Below are positions 43,109 through 55,900 of a stretch of DNA of 64,000 bases, one piece after another. The stretch's first letter is position 1; each line of letters starts with the position of its first letter. Source of the stretch: Macrotis lagotis (taxonomy: Eukaryota > Chordata > Mammalia > Peramelemorphia > Peramelidae); contig NC_133666.1 of assembly GCF_037893015.1 (NCBI RefSeq), positions 653,718,957 to 653,782,956 on the forward strand. The letters run 5' to 3'. A model generated the notes under the pieces. It was not told where the DNA came from. It saw only the letters and a list, made by a program, of their open reading frames with translations, and made no database searches. The position numbers and the translations under genes were made by a program.

Positions 43109-45864
43109 AATTGAGTGGGATGACTCATGCTTCCAGTTCATGGCAGTACAATTTGGCAGTGTTTCTAATTTTACATAATTGACTATAAAAGAATAATCAC
43201 ACAGGTCCTGGATTCCTGCTGTCATGCCTACCAGGGGCCACCCATCTCCCAAGGACAAAAGGGACATGAGCACATATCCACAAATTGGTCTGATTAAAAA
43301 CATGGCTGCCATGTTGAATCAGACACAGAAAAATATTGGGCTCTACTGTTCTTTCAACCCCAAGGGTACAAAACAAGGCTTAAAGTACAAAAACCAAATG
43401 CATGTTAGAAGTGAGGGATTGTGTCCTAATTATCAGATTCAAGCAAACAAGTACTCAAATATCACTGAATGGTTCCCTTTCAGTTTAACTGGGTCCAGAG
43501 CTTGATCAGGGCTTGCATCCTTTACAGGGCAGGCTTCACAGGGGAATAATGCATCCAGGTCCTACACTTGGCAATCTTAGTGTTAGCAGAATCTGGAAAA
43601 TGTTCATTTGGTCTCTGCACACCAAAACATCTCTTAGTCAATAGACTTGAGCAGTTCAACTGAGCATTTTCCAGATTGATCTGCAAGTGGTGAAAGTCAT
43701 TCAATTCCTTTCTCCTTTTGTCACAGTTTTCTTCCTTGAGGAGTTAATCTGCTGACAAGGAAGGCAACTAGAGACCACAATGGACCTCTGCATAAATTGT
43801 GTGTACAAATCATCATTTGGAAAATGAGTCATTTTCTCCCTTCATTTTATAGGAGCCTTCAAAATAGGAAAACAAGGCAATTTTAAAATCTTTTGACAAT
43901 TAATAAAAATTACATATAAATCTTTAATCCAATTTTAGAATTTATTACTAGAGCATACTCAAAGTCAATATTTACATTAAAACATTTGGAAGCTAATTGT
44001 GTGCATGTATGTGTGTATGTGTGTATACACACATATAACTTATTTCTTAGATTTCTAAGAGGTTAATCTTGTTACTTTCCTGAAGTTTATTACTCCAGTA
44101 AAATTTTAAACCACTGTTATACTTTTATCCTTGATTTCATTTTGAGGATACATACATACATACATGCATACATATTTGTGTGCTTATATATGTAAGTATA
44201 TTGCTCATAACAGTCTCAAAAAATAACATATTTCAAGGACCTAATCTTAAGCATGCATCTATAACTATTAGTAAGGAGATGGCAAGTCTAAGAACTCATT
44301 TATTTAGTTTCTTAAAATATAGAACTAGGTAAAAATTAAATTAAAAAAATAAGATTTTTCATATTTATATTTTAAGGTGTTTTAGTAGTAATATGTTAAT
44401 TAATAGATTTAAAATTACAATAGCAAAACTTCCATTATTCACCCACCCTAATAATAGAAATTTGTTATGAAAGAAAAAGAGAGGCACACTTGTGTTTTTG
44501 TCTCTTGAAGGGCACAAACTAATCTGACATAAGTCAATAACATGGGAAAATTTTCCTCAGTTTTGTTTGATTTAAGTTAAAATTCTTAGTTAACAGTGAA
44601 TTATATAGCAAAGTTGCACATTATTCACAGGATAACAAAGCCAGGCTCAGAATTAATCAGGTTGAAAAATTTCTGTTCAGAAAGGAAATAACATAATCTG
44701 GAATATGATCAAGAAAATCCTTCCCTTGCTTATATATATAAGTTCATCCCCTTAATATTCATAGGCACAGATATTTAACTTTAGCAGTTCTGAGACTGCA
44801 CACCCTTTAGGCAGCACATAGCATTCTACTTCAATGGTGAACGATTGGTTTAACAATTCAGACAATCCTACTTGACTTCACAATAGTATCAAATTACAAA
44901 TGCAAGAGATTTTACCTCAAATGACAAAATTTTACTCAGCACAGTTAGTGCTTGGATATTGTTTTTATCTTTCTCATGTTTGAATAGCAGTTAACAATGA
45001 GCACATATAAGAACACTTCATTTATCCTTCATTTATAAATTGAGAGTAATCTGAAATTTCATACATAGAGCAAATACATTGTGGTTGCTGATTACAGAAA
45101 GCCTCCAATCTGTATTGCTTCTTTACCTTTAAGACAAAATGAAATCTTTGAAACTAAAGATTATTGTTACTAAGTTGGTAAAAGATGTAACTTTAATACA
45201 TAGTATTCTCTTAACAGATACAATTTCATAATTTTCCTAAGTGAGGATCAAATAATCTCAGATGAAACTCATTCTTTTCTATAAGAAAACTGATAAATCT
45301 CCCCACTTCAATTAGGATTGGTTCTAATCTCTCAAATTTAATTATTTTAGTATTCTAAAATGTATTGTGGGCAGAGATGATAAAATCTTGTAACCCCGAC
45401 TGAATAGAAACACCTAAAAATTTCAGATCTTTTCTACTCCCTTCACCTACGAAGAGTATTATTATCCATTTTAAATAAAATCTACCCAATTATTTAATAT
45501 TCTTCAAGCATTGTAACCAAATTATTTAACATCTCAATTCAGAATCTAACAGTGTTCAGATCAAAAGGGTAGGTTTTTCCTAATAATACAGTTGTAACAC
45601 TTTCTGTGCAACATTTTTTCAAGTCAACAGCATTTCTTACAAATGGTTTCCCAATTTCACAATATAAGAAAAATTTGAAACTTAACAATAGCATAAGTAA
45701 TATTATGGATTTAAAAAACATAACACAAAACTTTTTTCAGTCAAATAATATTAATTCTTTTAAAAGCAGTTCAAATCCTCTTATACAGAAAATTACCATT
45801 TATCAGTTTGGCAATCTATATCAACCATTTTCAAACTCATGGATTGTACTTACATTTAATAAAA
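43109..45864. other. Unique AT-rich sequence, no gene recognised
   Basis: 43,190–43,760 is less AT-rich and has open stretches on both strands (plus 43,224–43,502; minus 43,522–43,704) that I cannot assign. An intact host exon or an old retrocopy is possible. A (GT/AT) patch lies at 44,005–44,040. The rest shows nothing. Confidence 0.45.
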
Positions 45865-46020
45865 TAACAGCTAAAATTTATGTAGGAATTACTATGTACC
45901 AAGCATTGTGATTGGTTATCATAGCAACTGCAAGAGGTAGGTGATATTGTTATCCTATTTAACAGATGAGGAAACTGAGGCAAAATGAAGTGTCTTTTTT
46001 GACCTCACTAAGATAATAAA
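45865..46020 (-). mobile_element. MIR-family SINE
   Basis: Reverse MIR: attactatgtaccaagcatt, aagaggtaggtgatattgtt, aacagatgaggaaactgagg. Confidence 0.8.
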
Positions 46021-48175
46021 TTTCTGAGACTTTTTTTCAAAAAGATATCTAAATCCATATATTTTCCAAGTATAGTCTTAATACCAAGTATCAAAAGTAG
46101 TTTTTGTTGAGTTCTATTTTATCACAATAATCCTAATACAAGAAGAGATTCCACTATAAATGAGATATGTTATGGCTTAGTTTCAGGACAAAATTTTCAC
46201 CAAGTCAAGTCTGCATTTACAAATGCAAATGATCACATTCAAAAATCTCAGTTTTCCCAAGAGCCCTTGCTTTCAGTTATCTCACTTTCAAAGGCATGTT
46301 GTGGCAGGTTTATTCCCATTCCCTCTTTTTGGAACCCATAGGTCTCTAAAAACTCTAATGATCCTTCAAGGTGAGAGTTTTTTACACTATGCTCAAATAA
46401 AGTTTTTTATACTATGCTCAAATTTTGTTTCTATGTTTCCATTGTTAAATGTTAAAACTTGATAGAATATTGTCTGAAATTGATAATAGATATTTCCCTA
46501 AAAATGTTTATAATGCTATAGATTTCTACAAACCAGGAAAAAGATTTCTATTCTTTTATCAGGCTTTATTTCTGTGATCTCTAATCTGTTCAGGTTTGTG
46601 AGAACAGAATTTTGCAGTTTTGTTACATATCTCCCACTGAATATCTAATAAAATATGAGCGCCCTGCTTAATTTTACTTGCTGATAAGAAATTGTTTTGA
46701 GACTTCCTTAGTCTTCCTCACTCTTCTAAATGTCTTTTCCATGCTGTATCACTGGGTTTTCTCTAAGAATTGCATACTAAAGCACTTCTAAGTGGAAGCC
46801 TCCCATTTAACAGCCTGCATTTCCTTTTTCCCAGGGATTCACTAAAATCTCTACTTCCTTCTCTTTCTTGAGTTCCTTCTTCTCTGATCTTTCCCTACAT
46901 CCTTTCTTAAGAATGCCATGCTCTTTGTGGGATTTTTCTGGAGAAACTGGGGTTGTATAGACATGTTGATGAGAGGCAGTCTCAACTTGGAAGTATCTTG
47001 CCTAGACTTATTCCTCAATAGGAAGGCACCAAGTATCCATTTTTCCTAGACTCCAGTTCTTCAAGATTTGTTTTTAGAGTATTTGGCTGACAGTAATCAA
47101 AGGTTTTTTGTTTATCTGAATAAGCTAGCTCTCACAGTTATCTAAGTATTGAGTTCAACCACCTGCTTTGGATATTCTTGGTTGAATGGGAAATATTCCC
47201 CTTTCCCAAGCTTTTAACAGCTTGACTAAATGGGAGTCACCAACGGGAATTTTATACTATTATTACCTTATCTTGTGGCAATTGAAAGTTGAGCAGGACC
47301 ATTTACTCCCCACTGCCCTGTTTTCATGCATTTGCATGGCCTTTTCTTCATGCATAAATGAGAAAAAAAATTAGTTTTTGGTTCAGGACCCATTTCTTCT
47401 TATCCTTACTGACTTTGGGGGGTTCAATTATCCAACTACTTTATGATTAATCTTCAGGAAAGTCCACTCTGGCCTGTGATTGATCAAAGGCCCAAGTGCC
47501 AGCTATGCAATAAAAATAGACTTACATAATGATAGTCACTCTAATAAATGACCCATCTTGACTGGTTCATCAAATTGTTAAAAGAAAATCTCCAATCAGT
47601 TTTCACCCTGATTAAGAGTCAAATTCAGGAAATAAGATAAAGGGAGTTAATTGTAGCATATCAAGGTAGCATTGGGTTTAGCTTGAACATGAATTCAGCT
47701 TGCTTTTTCTCACTGTAATATTAGACAAGGTTGTCAGTCATGAGAGTCATAAAATATATGAGAAGGGACAAAAATTGTTTGGAAGATTCTGCGGTGTGTG
47801 ATAGTGATTTACTTAGGGAAGTTTAAAAGGGTCACAGTGAAGATCTAGTTGAAATTATATAACATAAATTTATAGTGGACACTTTCAGCATGGTTTAAAT
47901 TTTTTTTCCATCCTTCTTCAGTAGTATGGGAATAAAACTGAGTGATATATGATTGGAGCAATCCAAAAAAGTGGGATTGGCAGGGTCAGAAAAAGACTAG
48001 AATATGGGGAAAGGGACTGATGAGGACAGGTGTAAAGCTGAACTTATTTATCAAGGGATTAAGTACAAAGAGTATAATTAATATAAAAGGGGTGACTTCA
48101 AAAAGAACTGAGCCATCAAAGGATGAGAATTAAAAATAGTGTTTGTGGTTTAAAGACAAAAGGAAATGAAGAATG
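46021..48175. other. Unique AT-rich sequence, no gene recognised
   Basis: No exon, RNA or clear repeat is seen. 47,940–48,170 has the purine-rich character of the old repeat at 27.5–30.6 kb. Confidence 0.45.
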
Positions 48176-48188
48176 AAAACAGATTGTG

Positions 48189-48329
48189 TGGGGCTTCTAG
48201 GTGGCGTAGTGGATAAAGCACCAGCCCTGGAGTCAGGAGTACCTGGGTTCAAATCCAGTCTCAGACACATACCTAGCTGTATGACCTTGGGCAAGCCACT
48301 TAACCCCATTTGCCTTGCAAAAACCTAAA
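48189..48329 (+). mobile_element. WSINE1-like SINE with 13-bp target-site duplication
   Basis: It is flanked by aaaacagattgtg at 48,176–48,188 and 48,330–48,342. The body lacks about 12 bp (cacatacctagctg). Subtype 'aaagcac / gggttc / atttgcc'. Confidence 0.93.
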
Positions 48330-48342
48330 AAAACAGATTGTG

Positions 48343-48960
48343 ATCAGATAATGACATTTCAAAGCTAAGGGACATGAGGATGGTGTATTTCTGGATGATG
48401 GCAACATCAAGGATATAAACATTTCTTTGTAGCAGTGGTAGGACAGGAGGAGGTCATGTGAAATAAGCAATTTAAACACTTGTAAAGTTAAAGTGTTTGA
48501 AGGAATGTCAATGAGTATCTATCTGTCTTTTTATCTCTCTATCATCTCTCTCTCTCTATCATCCATCCATCCATCCATCTAATCTTTCCATCTATGCATC
48601 TATCCATCCATCTATCCATCTATCTATCTTTCTATCTATCTATCTGTCTATCTATCTGTCTATCATGTCAAAGGGAAGGATTTGGAGAGGAAAGATAGTG
48701 AGCTGGCATTGAACTGATTAAGAAAAGAAGGGCAGGATCTGGGAGGTGGTAGAAATAGCTACCAGAATTTGATTGGATGGGAATTGTTGAGTGATGGAAC
48801 TACAGGACGAGTAAAATTTGAAACGGAGGCAAAGAGTATATCAACTATTTCACCTTGACCACTGAGTGAAGGGAAGAAGGAGAAATGAGTGAAAATTCAT
48901 TCCATGATGGAAAGGGTGTCCAAGGAAGCTATATCATCAGAAGGAAGCAAGCTCTCAATG
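48343..48960 (+). repeat. Old purine-rich repeat with a TATC/CATC microsatellite
   Basis: The phrases aaggatttggagaggaaaga and ctgatgaggacaggtgtaaa-type sequence nearby resemble the 27.5–30.6 kb repeat. 48,527–48,665 is an imperfect (TATC)n/(CATC)n tract. The CYCS retrocopy is inserted at its right end, and similar sequence resumes at 50,224–50,420. Confidence 0.5.
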
Positions 48961-48974
48961 AGAATTAAATGATG

Positions 48975-50209
48975 GAGAGGCAGTGCTGGGCGCAGCGGGC
49001 CGAGCCAGGGACTGGGCGCCATGGGAAACGTGGAGAAGGGCAAGAAGATCTTCGTGCAGAAGTGCACCCAGTGCCACACAATGCAGAAGGGCGGCAAGCA
49101 CAAGACCAGTCCCAACCTGCATGGACTCTTCAGCCACAAGACAGGCCAGGCTGCAGGCTTCTCCTACACCATTGCCAACAAGAACAAAGGGATCACCTGG
49201 GGAGAGGTCACCTTGATGGAGTACCTGAAGAACCCCAAGAAGTACATCCCCGGGACAAAGATGATCTTCGCGGGCATCAAGAAGAAGGGGGAGAGGGCCA
49301 ACTTGATAGCCTACCTGAAGAAGGCCACCAATGAGTAACACTTGTCCACCGCCTTATTTATTTTAAAAGGCAGCCGATGAGACTTCTTTCCTTTTTGTAC
49401 ATGTACCATAATGACCCTGTTTAAATTGGTTTCATCGACCTGAGCATTTCTATAATGAATGGCTGTTCTAACAGAGAAATTTTGTAGATTAGGTAGGCTT
49501 CGGATTAGATAAGAAATGATCCCTTCTCTCTGTTTTGGTCATAAGTCCAGTCACAACCAAGCTGTCACACTTGAATGTTTATTTTAAAAGATTTAGGCAA
49601 CTTTTTTTTTTTAAAGCAAGGGCTATGTGCCCCAAGTCTTAGAAAAGTTTTAATTACATCTGGCTTCTTTCAACAAACTATGGGGAAAGCCTACTTAATA
49701 ATTTCATATAACTTTTACCTGTTACAGGTTTTTGGGGGTGGGGGAATTGTTCTTGGTGGGGGAGTTATGCCCCAGCCTGTCCAAAGGCCAGTCCTATTGA
49801 ATCCATCTTAAGTTCCTTAACTTTGTGCATAAGTAACTTAATTACAATGATTTCATTAAATACTGCCTTTAACTTGTTGAAAGGCATTTCAGTGTATTGT
49901 CTAAGGACTCAGTAAAGGTCATCCCATCAATGCAGGAGTTCAGTTGGAGATAGGTTCTCCTGACTTGCTAAGTACCTGTTTCAAGACCTGTTGAATGGAA
50001 AGATTACAGACATGTTCTTAGTATGTGAATAGCAGTGATATATTCACTTGGAGAGTCCAATTTAGGGATGTACCATTAGTACTACATCTGTAGCCATACT
50101 TAAAACTAATGCACTTGGAGGATTCAGATTTATGGAGATGTGCCATTAGTGCATCCATGTTCAACCCCAAAACTTGATTCAGCAATTAAACATTTGTGAA
50201 TATAAAAAA
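48975..50209 (+). mobile_element. CYCS: Processed retrocopy of cytochrome c mRNA (whole insertion)
   Basis: This is a LINE-mobilised cDNA copy: GC-rich 5' UTR (48,975–49,020), an uninterrupted 105-codon frame, a long 3' UTR starting with CYCS-like ccgccttatttatt and ttttgtacatgtacca, an ATTAAA signal at 50,185–50,190, and a short poly(A) trace at 50,204–50,210. The flanks are agaattaaatgatg (48,961–48,974) and agagttaaatgatg (50,210–50,223), a 14-bp duplication with one mismatch. The long 3' UTR shows that the parent transcript used a distal polyadenylation site. Confidence 0.92.
49021..49338 (+). CDS. CYCS: Cytochrome c retrocopy, open frame
   Basis: Cytochrome c carries electrons from complex III to complex IV in the mitochondrial intermembrane space and triggers the apoptosome in the cytosol. 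The 105-residue frame starts [11 protein letters not shown] and ends AYLKKATNE, the usual length. It keeps the haem-binding CTQCH, the axial Met in GTKMIF, and the lysine patches. It lacks the coding intron that splits mammalian CYCS. About ten residues differ from what is normally invariant in mammals: CTQCH for CAQCH, HTMQKGG for HTVEKGG, KTSPN for KTGPN, FSHKTG for FGRKTG (losing the haem-propionate Arg), QAAGF for QAPGF, YTIAN for YTDAN, GEVTL, YLKNP for YLENP, ERANL for ERADL. The open frame with changes at constrained sites suggests a retropseudogene not yet broken; an expressed retrogene is the less likely alternative. No upstream promoter is recognisable. Confidence 0.9.
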   Translation: MGNVEKGKKIFVQKCTQCHTMQKGGKHKTSPNLHGLFSHKTGQAAGFSYTIANKNKGITWGEVTLMEYLKNPKKYIPGTKMIFAGIKKKGERANLIAYLKKATNE

Positions 50210-50434
50210 AGAGTTAAATGATGAAAAAAAAGGAAAACAAGATTTAAGATAAAATCAAATTTCCTACCTAATAGAGTAGGCATTCCAGGATGCAGAGAGG
50301 AGGAAGTGAATAGCCTTAAAGTGGGGCATGGGAATTGAGGAGTCTGAGTAAGAGAAATGTAATAAATCCTTAGGCATTGCAAGAAGAAAATGAGGTATGA
50401 ATGATAAAAGTTGGAAATTCAGAATCATTAGAAT

Positions 50435-50751
50435 TACATTTGTCCTTCATTCTTGAAGATGACCATGACATGAGAGATGTGATGCCATGACCAGCAAGTG
50501 AATTGGATTTGAGTGAGTGAAGAGGTGCTGTGCTAAGTCATCAACCTCATTTTCTCCTCCAGAACCATCTGAGTTCAGTGGTCAGATATAAAGCAGGACA
50601 ACTGGAGATGACTCTGGATATGAGACAATTAAAGTTAAGTGGCTTGGCCAAGGTCACATGGCTACTAAGTGTCAAGTGTCAGAGAGCAGATTTGAACTCA
50701 TCTTCCTACTTCAGGGCTAGAATTCTATTTACTGTACCACACAGCTGCCCT
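50435..50751 (-). mobile_element. RTE-tailed tRNA SINE, copy 3
   Basis: Minus strand: head gggcagctgtgtggtacagt, end gtcatggtcatcttcaagaa and tgaaggacaaa. Likely duplication atcattagaat (50,424–50,434) and atcactggaat (50,752–50,762), two mismatches. Confidence 0.75.
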
Positions 50752-50762
50752 ATCACTGGAAT

Positions 50763-51874
50763 GGAGAGGGTTTGATAAGTGGGAGCTTCTTATTGAGGAA
50801 TTAGTTTAGGCAGGTTATCCTTACCTCTAACAATTTAATGTCAGGGTAGAGCAAAAGATCAGAAGAAGGAACCAGATTGGGGAACTGAATAAATGGTTTT
50901 CCTCTACTTCCCTTGAAAGAAAGAAGAGACAGTAAGAGACCTAGTAGCTGTTGGAATGACCTCTCTCTTCTTATCCCAAAAAGTATTTATTAGCCCTAGG
51001 ATGGTTCTCTTCTGTTTCCCATCCAGAAAAGGAGGAGGCTGACATAGATGGACTCTAAGATCCTTTGTACCTCAAAGTGCCCTTGGGTACTTATGCAGGA
51101 AGGGCACATAAATCTGATTCCTCAACTCCACCCTGCTCAATCTCATTTTTGAGTATCACTTCTCCCTATCTGTTTCCTGACCCAGGTCACTCAACTGAGT
51201 TAGTGACTGAATGCTTTGAGAATTAATGTTGGATAAAGTTGAGTTTGGGGCCTCCTTGTCAATTTATTTTTCTCTTCAGTTCCATATCTTGGTCCATTTT
51301 GACAAAAGTTGTACCAGATGAGCAGAATGAATGAATGAAAATCTGTAACATTGGAGGGAATAATCATATCATGAAGTATTTAGATCCATTTTTGTGTTAA
51401 GGGATGACTGGATTAAAAAATGGGGATTTGTGAGAATTCTGCTTCAGATGAGGTTGGCATGACTGTATTAAATCCTGTGGGGGGGGGGCAGTCTGAATGT
51501 CTGATTAATTCTAAGATTAACCTGACTAAAATTATGTCCCCAAATCAGTTTCCTTATTCCTAATTATCCCTCCCTATTGCTATCCATAGAGGTAGACTGT
51601 AGGGCTAAAAGCAACTCAGGAAGGCAAATTTGACCTCAATATAGGTATAAATTTGCTAACTTTAGAGCTGTTTAACAGTAGAATGTTTAACAATGTAGGA
51701 TGTGAACTCCTTATTTTAGGTGCTCCAGAAGAAGTTGAAATGCTACTTGTTGGGGTTTCTGAAGAGGCCCTTCATTCACACAAGTAGAGTTTCAATTGGA
51801 TGCCCAACAAGGTCCCTCTGAGATTCTGAGATTGAGTTCTGAGATTCCAGGATTTTTGTGTACAGGACACAGGG
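50763..51874. other. Non-coding sequence, nothing recognised
   Basis: It holds a G10 run near 51,479 and scattered short ORFs. No exon or repeat is identified. Confidence 0.5.
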
Positions 51875-51891
51875 AGAGAATAGCAAGAGTG

Positions 51892-52053
51892 GGGGCGTCT
51901 AGGTGGCACAATGGATAGAGCACTGGCCTTGGAGTCAGGAGTACCTGAGTTCAAATCTGGCCTCAGACATTTAATAATTGCCTAGCTGTGTGGTCTTGGG
52001 CAAGCCACTTAACCCCATTGCCTTGCAAAAACTTAAAAAAAAAAAGAATACTT
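51892..52053 (+). mobile_element. WSINE1-like SINE with perfect 17-bp target-site duplication
   Basis: It is flanked by agagaatagcaagagtg at 51,875–51,891 and 52,054–52,070. Subtype 'agagcac / gagttc / attgcc'. Confidence 0.95.
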
Positions 52054-52158
52054 AGAGAATAGCAAGAGTGATAAAGATGAACACTAAATGGGGAATAAAC
52101 TGGAAATGAAATGAAGGAGTTCAGGGGCTCAGAAACAGTAAGCCCTGCACCATTCAGT

Positions 52159-52164
52159 TTTATT
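52159..52164 (-). promoter_or_regulatory. Candidate polyadenylation signal of the CERS4-like gene
   Basis: AATAAA on the minus strand, about 615 bases after the stop codon, with no better hexamer seen between. It would give a 3' UTR of about 630 bases spanning 52,778 to about 52,140. Not confirmed. Confidence 0.35.
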
Positions 52165-52778
52165 GTTCCCTCTCTGGGTCTGGTAAAGCCCAGGTTTCAC
52201 AATCCATCCCTACCTTGAATGGGCTTCTCTGTTTCCTAGGATCTGCCAACAATGACTCCCTTCTAGGATGGGAAGGCAAGTCTAAGGCTAGCCAGTCCCC
52301 TCTAGCCCCAGGCCTGCAAACCTAAGACCTTTTCATTCAGATAATATTCATTTTTCTTCCAGATCACTTTGGGGATATGGAGAAACTCCTGGGAGAATTC
52401 TCTGAGAGATCTTCTTGCTCCCTCTTCATCCCCCTTCCCCATGTTCTCTTCTTCTAAGGGATGGTGACAGACCTCAGTAGTCAAGCCCAAGGACAATGGT
52501 CCCAGGGAAAAGGCTGATCAAAATAAGTTCACTAAATTCACCATAACATCTTCAACAGAAATATTGCATCATTCCATTCCTCCTCTAACCTTGAGGTCCA
52601 GTAAATGTGGGGACAGAAAAACAGATATAGGGAAACAAAAGTGAAGGGCCCCATTCAGCACAGGACTTTTTCTATGAAGTCCATGTTCAATCAGAATCTG
52701 AGCCATTTCCTAAGGTGACTTGCTCTTCAGGTTGTCAGGAGACCAGTCAGTCAGGGATATTCGTTGAATTGGATTAGG

Positions 52779-52949
52779 TTATGCCACTGGGACAGGCTCA
52801 ATGATAAACTGGCCAGTTCCTTGAACTCCCCGGGCTCGAATATTTGTGACATCATTGGACTGGATTCTCCCATTGTTCTGCTGTCTCATTGGTGGCTGCT
52901 CATCACTCAAATCCTCTTCCTCTATGTCACTCCTCACATCATCCTTCAC
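52779..52949 (-). CDS. CERS4: CERS4-like terminal coding exon
   Basis: 171 bp with the stop: [56 protein letters not shown]. Acceptor gtttttttcag. It carries the DDVRSD dimer/regulatory motif and an acidic Ser site suited to CK2. The last 25 or so residues resemble no other CERS tail I know. Confidence 0.88.
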   Translation of the reverse strand: MKDDVRSDIEEEDLSDEQPPMRQQNNGRIQSNDVTNIRARGVQGTGQFIIEPVPVA

Positions 52950-55900
52950 CTGAAAAAAACATAGATACAATCAATCAATAAGCATCTATAAGACCCTAAC
53001 ATGCAACCATCACTCTGCAAAGCAATGAAACAACCAAAAGAAAAGAATAGTCCTTGACCTTAGGAAACTATCAGGAGAACTAGCCTGCACTTGTAAAATA
53101 AATGCAAATTAAACAGATGAGGAAATTTTGGGTAGCAGTAAAAGTTGGGGTGGGGAGGAAATCAGAAAAAGCTAAATTTAGACAATACTTGAGCTGAGTC
53201 TTAGAAGAAATAAGTAATTCTAAGAAATGGACCTGAATGGCCTGAAAATGCATTTCAGGCCTGGGCGGACATGTACAAAGACAAAGACATGAAGATAATG
53301 TTTTGGGTGAGAGGTAGCAAAAAGATCAATATGGTTGAATATTTGTGACATCATTGGACTGGATTTTTAGTGATGCAATGAGAGCAATGTATAGTGAGAA
53401 TGGAAAAATAGACTGGAGTCAAGTGGTACAAGATTTTAAATGACTAATGGAGTCTATCCTCTTTTTGGTAGCAATAGGAAACTTCTGGGATGGTCAGTTA
53501 TCTTGCTATTGATCTTTCTTGCTATTTCACCTACTGGACCACCAGACCTTGCACTGTATGAACCCTAAAACCCTACCTTTCCTTGATTTCCAACTTTGGA
53601 ACATGTATCGACATTTCATTGCTCCAGGAAAGGGCAAGTTGATCATGACTCCATTTACAATTCCAATGTCAGGGAAGGCTAGGTGGCGTAGTGGATAAAG
53701 CACCGACCCTGTAGTCAGGAGTACCTGGGTTCAAATCTGGTCTCAGACACTTAATAATTACCTAGCTGTGTGGCCTTGGGCAAGCCACTTAACCCCAGTT
53801 GCCTTACAAAAAAACCTAAAAAAATAAAAAAATACAATCCCAATGTCTTCCTAATTAAGATAATGTTTGTAAAGTGCTTTACAAACTTTAAATCACTACA
53901 TAAATGTTAGCTATTATTCTCAAACCAAAACATCCATTTTGGACTTGTATTCTCTGTGTTTTCTCTCCTTACGTAAAGATATGAACAGTCTCAGTTTGTT
54001 TGTTTTTTCAGTATCCTTGGAGTTTAGCATGAATTCAGTGTCTAACTCACAGTGTTTCTGTACTCCAAACTCCTACTCTCCAACACTTCAACTCAACTAC
54101 TCAGTCTCATGGCCCACTACTCCTTTTTTCACCCAGGCACACATAGAAACTGTAATGCCCTTGATATTGCCATCGTCCACAAATATTCTATTTCCATGTA
54201 CATAAACTCTGAGTTTCTCATGATCTTTTAGCACCCCAGCTTTCCCTCTACCTAGCAACCCCTTTCTTATCTTGATCCCTTGGTCAGTCAGCCCAATTGA
54301 ACAGTATCCTGTACATTCTGTACTCTTAAATCTCTTGATTCCTTGTCCTATTAGCTATCATACTTTGTCAAACCCTAACCTTGAATTACTCCCACCACCT
54401 TTCTCTTTGTTCCTATTCACATGCTACTGTTTGGAGGCTGAGAAAAATCATAAGACATTGAGATCCCTCACAAATTTATGATATACATCCTCAACTGAGC
54501 TCTCACTGAAGTAAAGGAATTCTTTTATGCTTTCCTAAATCGACTTACTAGACTACTGACCACAATGGAAATTTCAAACCTTTTAATTCATCCTCAAGAT
54601 TCCCTTAGTAGTCTTCACTCCATTCTCGAAAGTGAGGATCTCACTTCACTGAAACAATTGAGATCTCTATCATTTCCTTTCTCTTATCTCATCTGTGCTT
54701 TGGGGAAACTACTTTTCAGCTATGTGAAGAATGAATTAAATAGTTCAATGAAAGGTAATGAGGACCTGCATTAGGATGATAGGTATGTGAGTCATAAGAA
54801 GGGCTTAAAAGGGTGAGATATTGTAGAGACAGAAGTGACAAGATTTGACTCTTGAATGAATATGTAGGATGAGACAATGAAAAAGGATAGAAAAATAATG
54901 GGTAAAAGAAATGAGAGAGAGAGAGGGGAGAGAGAGAAGGGAAAAGAACAGGAAAAGAGAGGAGAAAAAAGGAAAGGATAAGAAAGGAAAGGAGAAGAAA
55001 GAAGACAAAGAAAAAAAGGAGAAAAGGGGAGGGTAAGAGAAAGAAAAGTAAAAGAGAAAGGGAGAGAGAGAATACAAGGAGAGAAAGAGAAAAATGAGGA
55101 GAAATTAGGAAAGACAAGTGAAAGCCAAGATTGCTGAATAGAAAGATGCCTTGTAGATAGTACTTAGGTGCCTATGAGGATGCCTGACCTGGACTCTCAT
55201 GCTCTCCTTCCATCTTCTATTCTTTGCTGCCTTCCTCCCCCCACCCCAATTCTCCTCTGCTGATGGTCATGGATTGAGGAGACAGTGGATGGGCTAGAGC
55301 AAGATTTGCACCTACCTGACCCTCTGATAAAAGCTTGTAGAACATTCGGAGAATGAGGAAAAACCAGAAGACATTGAGACCTTGCAGGATCATCAGAAGG
55401 ACGTTGGCAAAATAATATCCAAAGAAGACCTGGTAGTTGTTCAGGAAAGTATAGTAAGTGGTGTAGAGGACTCTGCAAGAGAGAGAGATATGGGAGGAGA
55501 GGGAATTCAGGATCACAATGTGGGAAAGGGGAAGAGGCATTCTACCAGGGTTCAGACATGTTGGTCACCAGAAACAACCCCCCTACCACCAAAGAAATGG
55601 GAGGGACTGAGTGAAAAGTCCCTGGGATGGGGAAGAATATCCTAAAAAGGACCTTTGACCTGACCTCATCCCATTTTTCTCACACATAGGATTTGTTAGG
55701 CAAGAGGCTCACTCCTCTTTCTAGGAGGCAGGTATTGGCAGAAGAAAGTTCCCAGGATCTGACCCTTTTCCTCCTCCCTGCCCTTAACCCACCCCACCTC
55801 TTAGGACCAGGCTCACTTGGTTGGGAAGAGAATGATTCTGCTAACGAAGAACACCAGGGCAAAGAGCATGAACATTATGTCCCGAGCTTGCCTCCACTGT

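Noticed and set aside
48527-48665. CRISPR-like short repeats
   Set aside because: A simple (TATC/CATC)n microsatellite without spacers, in a mammalian genome.
49021-49338. This as the authentic CYCS gene
   Set aside because: No coding intron, a poly(A) trace and a target-site duplication show a processed copy.
48955-49341. Long minus-strand ORF over the cytochrome c copy
   Set aside because: It is the shadow of the CYCS frame on the opposite strand; the protein resembles nothing.
52952-52970. Start codon upstream of the terminal CERS4-like exon
   Set aside because: The MYLCFFQ stretch is intron read-through across the acceptor gtttttttcag.
54716-55117. Leu/Ser/Phe-rich minus-strand ORFs
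   Set aside because: Composition artefact of the polypurine tract in an intron.
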